Shown here: positions 32,825 through 44,800 of the stretch, one piece after another
How positions within the stretch are numbered: position 1 is the first letter of the stretch
Layout: the number at the start of each line of letters is the position of its first letter
NCBI GenBank assembly: GCA_023052935.1
Contig: CM041298.1
Location: forward strand, 3,410,001-3,474,000
Source of the DNA: Piezodorus guildinii
Lineage: Eukaryota > Arthropoda > Insecta > Hemiptera > Pentatomidae
Length of the DNA stretch: 64,000 nucleotides
Reading direction: 5' to 3'
Position numbers and translations under genes: made by a program
The notes under the pieces: model-generated
What the model was told of the DNA's origin: nothing
The model's database searches: none
The model's input: the letters and a program-made list of their open reading frames with translations, nothing else

Positions 32825-35800
32825 CTAAACATTTTAATAAATTATCATATTTAACTATTCTTAGAAATTTTACCATTTTATTAAAAAAATAATAATACTG
32901 CAAGTGCTTATTATTATTTATAAATACTTTAATGGAAAAAGACAGGAGTAAAAATAATATTCATTATTACAATTGTTATTGTTAAATGACACATTCAATT
33001 ATTAATTAAAAGCTAATATATAAAAATGTCAATGTTTGTTGTTGTACTCCTCTTAAATGGCTCGACCAAATTTTATGAATTTTTTTACGTATATTTGGTA
33101 GGTATGAGAATCCATCCTTAAATATATTGAATACCACTAGGTGATTCAGGTATCCCATACACAATTTTTTTCGGCATTAAAAAAAATATCCATAATCCTA
33201 AATTTCTACCCTCCTTATCCCACCCTCGCACATTTTAATCACAATTTTAGTGTCTTTGTATGAACAATATGCAAATAATTTATATGCCATTCGTATTACA
33301 AAATCCGGTGTGGGCAACACACGACTTTCACTAACTTTGGCTCTTAAAATTTTAGAACTATTAAAAAATCTTAAAGTTGAAAAAAGTTTAGCCTGTTTCT
33401 TTGGAAACTTATGATTTAGATTAAATAATATAACATTATAAAATTGTTATGTATAATAATCTGCTATAATTTTAATCTGCTATAAGTTTAAGCCCTATTT
33501 GTCACTTACATTACTTTTTACAAAGTTTTGTATAATAATATAATATTTTTTTAAAAACTTTAGATTTCCAATTATGCATGTATGTTACTCTTCTTATGTC
33601 CAAAAAAAACAAAAAAATCATTTAAAAAAATATTTTTCCCTTTTCTTGTTAAGTTGTTTATCAAAATCCTTCAACTGTATATTATATAACATACGCCCCA
33701 ACCACACGAACTCGCAATACATTCATTTTTTATTTAACAACCAAAATAGCAACTAGAAATCATTTATATGGCAGAGCAACATTTGCTAGGTCAGCTAGTT
33801 TTATATTAAAACAAAAACATATTTACTATCTTAAATTGAATGGCTATTACAATTATGATAAATATTTGTCCAATGACGAGGGCATAATCTTGTCTGACGG
33901 AAGATGACTGGGAGTGACGTGGTCTACTCTCCTCTGGATCTAAGGTTCAAACCCCAGCTGTGGCACTACAGTTATTTATTCTGTTATTTTGACCATGGGT
34001 GTAAGTTGACCCTTCTGAGTCACACCCAGCCTCAATAAAATGGGTACCCAATAATCTGGAATGAAACCTACTGTTGCTCCTATAAACATTATGAATCCCC
34101 ATACGTCCAGAACCTGAGACCATTCATTGATTGAGTCGCATAAAAAAGTTATGCCTCAAATCTGGACAGCTAACATTAAGTTCCATCATATTACGAAGAA
34201 AACCATAATGCAAAGATTCAATCAAATATAAACCTGGACCATTTGCAATAAGAAAGAAGCGGACAATATTCACCATTTCTTCCCATCATGCCCAGCACAG
34301 ACCATAACACCTTCAAATTTCTCAAAAATATATTGTATCCTGTAGTATCCCCTGAAAATACTAGAAAATTGTACTTTTACACCAGATTAAGTTTAAAATT
34401 AAGAGATTTTGAGACAAACCATTAAATTAAAAATTTATTTTTATTTATTTATGATTATTATTTTGTTATGCCTTAAAGTTTTAAGTTTAATGGATAAATA
34501 TTTTTGCTAATTATTATTATTCGGATGGAGAAGGGTAGCCGAAGACAGGTCAGAATGGAGGAGGATCGTTGAGGAGGCCAAGGTCCTACAATAGCGCCGA
34601 TAGATAGAATTATTATTATTTATTTTTTTTATTGTAGCTAAATTCGTTTTTTAATGTATTTATATAGGTGTGGGTTATATATATTTTTGTTCCACCAAAA
34701 GAGAAGAAAATTGCCAACTAAATATGATTTATGTACGCACTCCTATTGTATAGCGACTTTCCCAATTGCAATAGATTCTATGTTTTATTCATTGATTGTA
34801 GTCATATAGATAGAAAAATTATAAAATAAAAAATTAAATAATTGGAATAAAAGTTCAATATTGTCAAGATATTTGGTGTGAATAGCAATCTTATATTCAT
34901 AAGATCAGTTTATTTTGAAAGTGGCCCAACTCCATTTATACTTAAATCAAGATTTTTTTTGTTTAAATTAAATGTTCTTTAACTGACGTTTTGGGTACCC
35001 ACTTTATAGAGGCTAGGAGTGCCACAGGAGACCACTTCCCACCTCAGGTCCACCTCATGGCTGAAATACCAGAACAAATGATTATTCTGCCACAGCCAGG
35101 GTTTGAACCCAAGAGCAACGATGGTTGGTTCTACTGAGTGAGGAAGGCTCTGGCTACTACCTCCTTGGCCTGGGTTCGAGTCCTGCTGCAGCAGATCATC
35201 ATCCCTTACCAAGTTCTCGACACAACACCCTTTAGTGATAGATCTGATAGCCTTCCAACCAACACTATTTTACTAATGCATGCAAATCTTATCTTTAAAC
35301 AATTATGACTAAGTTGAAGTAAAGGTTCTCGTTTGAACTATAATTCCTTACCGACGGGCCAATTCTTCATTTCAGGATGTCTTGAGAAGAGGGCCTCCTT
35401 GGCAAAGTTCCATTCCTCAGTGTCGTTCTTGATCTAAAACAAACCAAATTTTAAACAGCTGATTGCCAAAGAGCAGCTGTATAATCTAAACTGAGACCTA
35501 TCTTAAATTGGCAATCTCAAACTATACAACTCTCTTAATTGATTTCCTTTATTGATAAATATAACGTGTAGTTTTGTATCAAATTAATTTTTTTTTTTTT
35601 TAAATCTGCTGCGGGCAAGACGTGACTTTCACGTACCTTGGCTGTTGAAATCAATTTAAGTACTATCAAATAAACTTAAATTTGAAAATTTTAAAGTTAA
35701 TTTAAATAAAAATGTTATTCATTTTCTTTGGAAACATATGATTTATATATAATAATATTGCAAAATCAAATTGTTAAGTGTATAATTATAAGTTTGTTTA

Positions 35801-38800
35801 TTTATTTAACATCACTTTATGCTACTGTGGCTAATCAGACGATGCTACAGTGGGAGTTCTAAATTTTGCCTATCCAGGTTTTATAAGGATAGGGATCTTT
35901 AACGAGTACCTGACATCGTACAGGCTTGGGATCACCTTTAATGTCCCCTCCGAAGGACGGCATAACTAAGGATCTTTTATTCCCATTAAAAAATCCTAGG
36001 ACTACTTGCGGGTTTGAACCCTGACCTTTGGCATAGGAGGCTGTTATAATTATAAGTAATAATTTTAACTTTTAAAAAAGCACATAATACCTTCCATTCA
36101 TCATCTAATCCTTTTATTTCATTAGTCCTTTAACATTTTTTTATCCAAGTCGACGTTTCGGGTTGTTTCCCCATTTTCAAGACTGAAAACAATTTATACT
36201 TTCACTATTGAATAAAATCACATTATTTAAATATTTTTCCTTGAAAAATGAAGCTCAGCAATTTGTCATAATTATTTTAAACTAACTATACTTTAATTAC
36301 CTTATTCCTTGCTACAACATTTTTCACATCTCATAGCCACTGCTACTTGTCCTATATTGGCTCACTGTTTCCATTATATTTCTATTTTAAACCTTTGTAC
36401 TTTCCAGTATTCCGGTGTAATCCTTGTGCTTATTTATTTATTTTTATTTTTACCTCTATTAATTATTTGTCCTAATTATGGTTATTGGGCTATTGTTTTA
36501 TTTATTTTTAAAATTTTATCTTATTTATGATGTCTGTGTAATGTGTTCCTAAGTTTTTTGTATCTGTTTTATAATTTATTGTCCTGCTATTATTTTTGGT
36601 TATGTGGATTGCTTCTAGTAGTTTTCTATTTCTATTATTTTGAGATGTGTCTAAAATTACTGCGTTTTCAAAGTTAAATTTGTGTTGTTTTATTATACTA
36701 TGAGATGATAATGCTGTTACGTTTGTGTTTTTTATATTTTTACAATTGGATATATGTTGGTTTATTCTTGTTTTTAATTTTTTAGATGTTTCTCCTATAT
36801 ATATGCTCTCACAATCTTTGCAGTCTATTTTGTATATTACATTTTGCTTATCCATTTTTTCTATTATGTCTTTCATTTTACTTAAATATTTTTCTAATTT
36901 GTTATATATTATATAGACCAAATGATATGTTTGGGTGATCATATTTTAAAAAAATACTTTTTATGGATTCTGTCAATTTAGGGATATATGTTAGTTTGTG
37001 GTATTTCTTGCTATTACTGTTGATATGCTGTTTATCGGTTTTTTCTTCTGACCTATCTATCATCTTATCATCTTTGAAAAATTGAGTTATAAATTTTTTT
37101 TGTTTTTTTATTTTATTGTTTAGATCTGTTTCTATGTTTTTACAATTTTCCTTTTGATTAGTAATTTTGTTATTATTTTTTGTTGTTGTTGTTACTTCTT
37201 TTTTATAATTGTACCATAATTTATTAATAAGTATTTTTGGATAAAAGTTTTCTTTTAATATGTTATAAATTTCCAATTTTACATCTTTCATGAACTTTTC
37301 ATCTGTAAGTTCTATTGCTCTATGTATATAATTTCTAGCTGTGTTTACTATTTGTGTTTTTGGGTGATTTGAAATATAATTTAATATCCTATTGCTACTT
37401 GTCTCTTTTTTAGTCCATCTTGTACTTGGATATGATTAAAACCGTACAATTCGAATATAATCACACACCGGAAGAACTTAACAAAATAATTTTTGGGCAC
37501 ATAAATGAATTCAATGACAACATTTTTCCTATATTGAAAGGTAAACTAGATAAAAAACTCATTAGGAATATAAAACAACCCAAAACCAATAAACCGGGCA
37601 TACCTAAAATAATAAGTAATAACATTAACAACAAAACGACATCACTTAATGCCAACAACATATTAAATGAATACCCAATCATAAAAAATGACATATACAA
37701 TAGGAATGAAGATGAAATGCTAAAAAAGTATAACAACTTATATAAGGTAAAAAATAGAGTAGAGAATAAAACAGAAAAAACAATACCTAATAATATAATT
37801 AACGTTTTATCATTAGGAGATAATTTTAGTTTTGACTTTAAAAATAAAGACAGAGATATAATTAAACTAATAATAGACTTGGAAAACATATATGACAATA
37901 TGCAAACTTCGGACAATCATAAAAATGCAACGAGGAACAAAATATGCACAATAATTAATAATTACATTTCTAATAACAAAAAACCAAATTCACCATTAAA
38001 TATGCAAATTAATAAAGATTTGAAACAATTTAAACAATTTTTAAATACAAACAAAGATATCATAGTCATAAAATCCGATAAAACTAAAAAACTTGCAATA
38101 TTATATAAAAAAGAATACGAAGATAAAATGTCAGACCTACTAAATGAAAAAAACCACATACAGAAAAATCAGAAATAACCCAATAGCAGAGTTAACCGAA
38201 AAAATTAATACATTTGTTCAAAAAATACATAAATCTGGATATATAGATAAATTCACAAAAAATAAATTATTGGCTACAGACAGTACAACACCACGCATAC
38301 ATGGACTTATAAAATTACATAAACAAAACAATAACTTAAGGCCAATAATCAATAACATAGACGGACCAAATGAAGCTTTATCTAAATTTTTAAATCCTTC
38401 CCTTAATCAATTGAATAGAAATAATGAATATGACATAAAAAATGCAAGGGAGTTAAAAGAAATCCTCAAAAAAACAGAATTAAAAGGGAAAAAACTATGA
38501 AGTGATAAGTTTAGATGTAGTTTCACTCTTTACCAATATTCCCATTGAAGATTGTATCAAAATATTAGAAGATAATTGGGATTCCATCAAAAACCATACA
38601 CCAATAAAAGACAAAAAAATGTTCATTGAGGGAATAAATTTATGCACAAAATATAATTATTTCAAATATACAAATGAATATTACAAACAATTAAATGGAT
38701 TACCTATGGGGGGAGTTTTATCGGTGAATCTTAACGGGATATATTTAAATAAACTATTAACAACACAAATAGAAAAGTTAAAAATTAAACCAATATTAAT

Positions 38801-41800
38801 AAAAAAATATATTGATGACCTCATTATAATAATAGATAAGAATCAATATACAGATATTTTAGAAATATTCAAGTTACAACAAAAAAATACAATTTACAAT
38901 AGAAAAATCAATAAACAATAAAATCAAATATCTTGACTTAGAAATTCAAATAAACAACAATATAATCAGTACAAGATGGACTAAAAAAGAGACAAGTAGC
39001 AATAGGATATTAAATTATATTTCAAATCACCCAAAAACACAAATAGTAAACACAGCTAGAAATTATATACATTCATTATTTCTATTCAATTGATTAAGGG
39101 AAGGATTTAAAAATTTAGATAAAGCTTCATTTGGTCCGTCTATGTTATTGATTATTGGCCTTAAGTTATTGTTTTGTTTATGTAATTTTATAAGTCCATG
39201 TATGCGTGGTGTTGTACTGTCTGTAGCCAATAATTTATTTTTTGTGAATTTATCTATATATCCAGATTTATGTATTTTTTGAACAAATGTATTAATTTTT
39301 TCGGTTAACTCTGCTATTGGGTTATTTCTGATTTTTCTGTATGTGGTTTTTTCATTTAGTAGGTCTGACATTTTATCTTCGTATTCTTTTTTATATAATA
39401 TTGCAAGTTTTTTAGTTTTATCGGATTTTATGACTATGATATCTTTGTTTGTATTTAAAAATTGTTTAAATTGTTTCAAATCTTTATTAATTTGCATATT
39501 TAATGGTGAATTTGGTTTTTGTTATTAGAAATGTAATTATTAATTATTGTGCATATTTTGTTCCTCGTTGCATTTTTATGATTGTCCGAAGTTTGCATAT
39601 TGTCATATATGTTTTCCAAGTCTATTATTAGTTTAATTATATCTCTGTCTTTATTTTTAAAGTCAAAACTAAAATTATCTCCTAATGATAAAACGTTAAT
39701 TATATTATTAGGTATTGTTTTTTCTGTTTTATTCTCTACTCTATTTTTTACCTTATATAAGTTGTTATACTTTTTTAGCATTTCATCTTCATTCCTATTG
39801 TATATGTCATTTTTTATGATTGGGTATTCATTTAATATGTTGTTGGCATTAAGTGATGTCGTTTTGTTGTTAATGTTATTACTTATTATTTTAGGTATGC
39901 CCGGTTTATTGGTTTTGGGTTGTTTTATATTCCAAATGAGTTTTTTATCTAGTTTACCTTTCAATATAGGAAAAATGTTGTCATTGAATTCATTTATGTG
40001 CCCAAAAATTATTTTGTTAAGTTCTTCCGGTGTGTGATTATATTCGAATTGTACGGTTTTAATCATATCCAAGTACAAGATGGACTAAAAAAGAGACAAG
40101 TAGCAATAGGATATTAAATTATATTTCAAATCACCCAAAAACACAAATAGTAAACACAGCTAGAAATTATATACATAGAGCAATAGAACTTACAGATGAA
40201 AAGTTCATGAAAGATGTAAAATTGGAAATTTATAACATATTAAAAGAAAACTTTTATCCAAAAATACTTATTAATAAATTATGGTACAATTATAAAAAAG
40301 AAGTAACAACAACAACAAAAAATAATAACAAAATTACTAATCAAAAGGAAAATTGTAAAAACATAGAAACAGATCTAAACAATAAAATAAAAAAACAACA
40401 AAAATTTATAACTCAATTTTTCAAAGATGATAAGATGATAGAAAGGTCAGGATATAAAAGATTAAAAACATATATCACCATAACAATCAATATAATAATA
40501 CCAAATTAAGATCAAAAATATTTTTAAAATGTCTATCACAATAAATACATAATTAGAAAAAATTTAAGTAAAATGAAAGACATAATAGAAAAAATGGATA
40601 AGCAAAATGTAATATACAAAATAGACTGCAAAGATTGTGAGAGCATATATATAGGAGAAACATCTAAAAAATTAAAAACAAGAATAAACCAACATATATC
40701 CAATTGTAAAAATATAAAAAACACAAACGTAACAGCATTATCATCTCATAGTATAATAAAACAACACAAATTTAACTTTGAAAACGCAGTAATTTTAGAC
40801 ACATCTCAAAATAATGAAATAGAAAACTACTAGAAGCAATCCACATAACCAAAAATAATAGCAGGACAATAAATTATAAAACAGATACAAAAAACTTAGG
40901 AACACATTACACAGACATCATAAATAAGATAAAATTTTAAAAATAAATAAAACAATAGCCCAATAACCATAATTAGGACAAATAATTAATAGAGGTAAAA
41001 ATAAAAATAAATAAATAAGCACAAGGATTACACCGGAATACTGGAAAGATACAAAGGTTTAAAATAGAAATATAATGGAAACAGTGAGCCAATATAGGAC
41101 AAGTAGCAGTGGCTATGAGATGTGAAAAATGTTGTAGCAAGGAATAAGGTAATTAAAGTATAGTTAGTTTAAAATAATTATGACAAATTGCTGAGCTTCA
41201 TTTTTCAAGGAAAAATATTTAAATAATGTGATTTTATTCAATAGTGAAAGTATAAATTGTTTTCAGTCTTGAAAATGGGGAAACAACCCCGAAACGTCGA
41301 CTTGGATAAAAAAATGTTAAAGGACTAATGAAATAAAAGGATTAGATGATGAATGGAAGGTATTATGTGCTTTTTTAAAAGTTCCAATTAAGAAAACTTC
41401 CAAAAAAATTAAAAAAGAAAAGTAATAATTTTATTTAATATTCGTCACATTACTATACAGAAATATTCTCCAATGGTTCAATTCCTATCTAACAATTCTC
41501 GAATCAATGGTTGAAATTGGTGCCGAACCTTCTTTCATTCTCTGGTGTACCCCAAGGATCACACCTTTATAAATACAAATGATATAGTCTCTATTTTTAG
41601 TGAAATAAATGTATTAAATTAATGTTTACTGGCGACCTCAAATTGTTCATAACTCCATTAAGGTTAGGTAGGTAATTGTTCATAACTCCATTAATTGTTC
41701 CTTTAACTCCATTAAGGAATCTAATCTAGTACTACAAAATAATATAAATTTTATGAATAAATGATGTAACTTAAATTTTATGCAATTAAATCTCTCAAAT

Positions 41801-44800
41801 TGTCAAGTATTAACAATATCTAAATCCAGAAATACAATAAAATATGATATCTATTAAACAATATATTAATTAGCAGAACTGACAGTTTACGTAATCTTGG
41901 CATAATAATGGACAGTAATCTAGGTTTCAAAGAACACATGTATGACATATCAGCTAAAGCACACAAAACATTAGGTTTTGCAATTGGCAATACAAAATCA
42001 TATAAAAAAAATCTGGTGCGGGCAACACACGACTTTCACTTACCTCCCTTATTAAAACCGATTGAAGAATTTTAAATAACTTCAAATAAGAGATAAAAAT
42101 GAGAGGAACCGTTAAAGAATTAATTAAATGGAATTTATATAGAAACATGTGTTTTATTGAAAAATCTATTATATTATTATCTAAAATAATCAGTTAGTTT
42201 TATGTTCATTTCATCACTATTTATTAACTTTTACAAGGTTGTGTATAAATTAATATTTTTTCTAAAATATTTAGTTTTCCAACGGTATATTACTGTTCTT
42301 ATATTCAAAAATGAAAAATTGCAAAAAAAAAAATATTTTTTCTGTTTTCTTCTTTAGTTGGGTATCAGAATTAATTCAATTCATATATTTACCTGTTTTT
42401 CATCTGTGGTAAGAAGATAATATAGTTATTTTTATAGAATCAACAAAATTAAAGGTACTTCAAGAAAGAAAATTTAAAATATCTGTATTAAAGCCCTGTC
42501 AGACCATTTTAATCAGAATAAAACCTACATGATATTCAAGCCCATTAAATTTTACATCAATATAGCGAGTTTAATCAAAATCGTCAGAACCGTTTTCGAG
42601 AAAATCGAAAAAAGGTGCAAAATGCATGGTATAAAGTGGCTTCTGGTAAGCTCATTTTGATGAAAAAGGTTTTGTAACATCTCGGGCGTATATTTGTTTT
42701 AAATATGAAATTTCAGTTTCATAGGACTTACCGTTTCCACCCGGGAGTTACCCGACACACATACAGACCTGTTTGTGGGACTTGGTTATTTGGACTCAGG
42801 GGACCCTAAAATGTTTATTTCCGTTGAAAACTGGAATTAAAAAATTTTCACGATTGTAATACTTTCCCTTACTATATATTTCATATATAGGTAATTCTAA
42901 ATAGGTAAGTGAAAGTAATATGACTAAATTGAAAATGTTATATTGCTCCCTAGCATGCCCTCAGTTCCCTAGTTTGGCCTCTATATTATTTAAAATATAT
43001 CCACTTAATTAAATTAAAATTCAGCATAAATTTCTAAAATTAATATAAAAAAATTATATTTTCATTTTGTATCTTATATTTGCATTTTATACTTACTTTT
43101 TACTGTGCTATGTAAACTTTCAAAGAGTTTAATGACTTTTATTTTATATTTTATATATATTCATAAAATATTGTATATTTTATCAAAATATTGTTGATAA
43201 ACTCATATTGTATTCTTCATGCACTATGATGTCCATTTTTGCTATTGTACTTATTTTCTAAAAGGGTATTATCCTTGTATAAATAAAAAAATATTGTACT
43301 TACAAATTGATAATTTCCAATGAGCATGACTTGGGCACATAGCGGGCTCTCGGGATCCAAATCGTGATCCTTGCAATAGTCCGTCTGGACAAGGCTGGTC
43401 GTGATCGCACACTTCCCATCCACCTGTCAAGTTCAAAATTAATAAAAATGTTTTGTACATAGTTCTATAGCTAAGGTGTCATGGACTTTGAAAGTAACTA
43501 TCTGTATAAAATATAAATCAGTAATTTATCAATGCTAAAAATGTGGTGGCAGCCATATATATTTGAATACCTGCCATACGTAACAAAAAGGAAAGTATTG
43601 TTAAAGTGTTTAGATAAAAATCAAAATATTATTTATGATAATATAATAATGATGTGAGACTGGTTGACTGCGTGTATGTATATGACTGTATGTATAGGGG
43701 AAAAGTTGATTCCGGGGTCCAGTCAACAAAAACAGTAAATTAAGTAGAAAACTTAATTTATTTGTGCCAATGTTTTGGCCTAAATTATAGGCCTTCATCA
43801 AGGCTATAAAACAAAATATAGCAACCAGTGTATAATACAATATATAAAGGTAACCAATTATATAATACAATGTATAAAGGTGATAATTGAAAGAAATTAT
43901 ACTGATGATTAGAAACAACTTTTACTTATCATCTTTATATATTTACCTAAAAATATATTTTTTGGTTCCAATTTTTGCAGCCTTTTCAAAAGAATAAAAA
44001 ATATTAAAAAGTTTTTTTTTTTCTATTTAAGAAATAATTACACCTTATTTAAAATGATCATGATGGGTTGGAATAAAAATTGAAAAAAAGAGGTAAGATA
44101 ATTATGATAAAAAGTTTTATTTCCATTCTCTGCTCTCTTAATTCTAAATATTAAATTGTCAACTGTGAACTGAGAACTATAATTATGATGAGATTATGAA
44201 CAAGAATTGTGGACTGAAGAAACAATGATGACCTCATTTGATAACCTAATGCAAATTTATTTCAAAGAATAAGAAAAGCTTGTTTTAATTAACATAAAAG
44301 AACTTAAAGTTATAAATAAAGATGCACCCTTGATTGATATCTTGTACAATTTTATCTTAAATTAGTAGATATTTATTATTTTGTATTTATCTAATTAATT
44401 ATTTTAAATACTTAGACAGAATTAAACAATGTTTAACACTACTATACATTAAAAAGCATTTCATTTCAAACAAAAGAAGAAATTGTGAATAGATAAAATT
44501 AATCTCAATCTATTTAGTGAATTAGATGTAATCACCAATAATTTATTATAATACCAATAATCTCAACATGGCGGATTTTGAGATTTTTTTAAAAAATATA
44601 ATAGTTTGTAATTTAATGATTTATATTCATCGGCATCCATCATAAATTGTGTCCAATGTTTATTAAATGATTAAATTAATTATATGAGAGTGTTACATGT
44701 TGCTTCAACCAATTGCATTGCCATACTTTCTTTTATAATTAACTAAACAGGCATGTTAAAATTATTTTTACATTGCAATGATTTTATAAAAATAATATAC

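Larger units (their letters stand above)
36067..41419. mobile_element. Penelope-like retroelement in giant inverted-repeat form
   Basis: The flanking direct repeat AAGTAATAATTTT is exact on both sides (36054-36066 and 41420-41432), so the whole 5.35 kb behaves as one insertion. Arms 36067-38429 and 39072-41383 are reverse complements; the spacer is 38430-39071. Each arm carries, from outside in, the hairpin terminus, the GIY-YIG endonuclease part, a linker, and then the N-terminal half of RT pointing the other way. The RT core (catalytic Asp, YIDD) is present once, in the spacer side of the plus-strand copy. A 103-bp segment beginning TACAAGATGGACTAAAAAAG occurs at 38971-39073 and 40073-40175, bordering the inverted insert. 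Penelope-like elements are known for RT plus GIY-YIG and for complex partial inverted copies. Confidence 0.88.

Noticed and set aside
37461..40037. Hydrophobic open frames opposite the Penelope RT as membrane proteins
   Set aside because: They are antisense shadows of the AT-rich RT coding strand and appear in both inverted copies.
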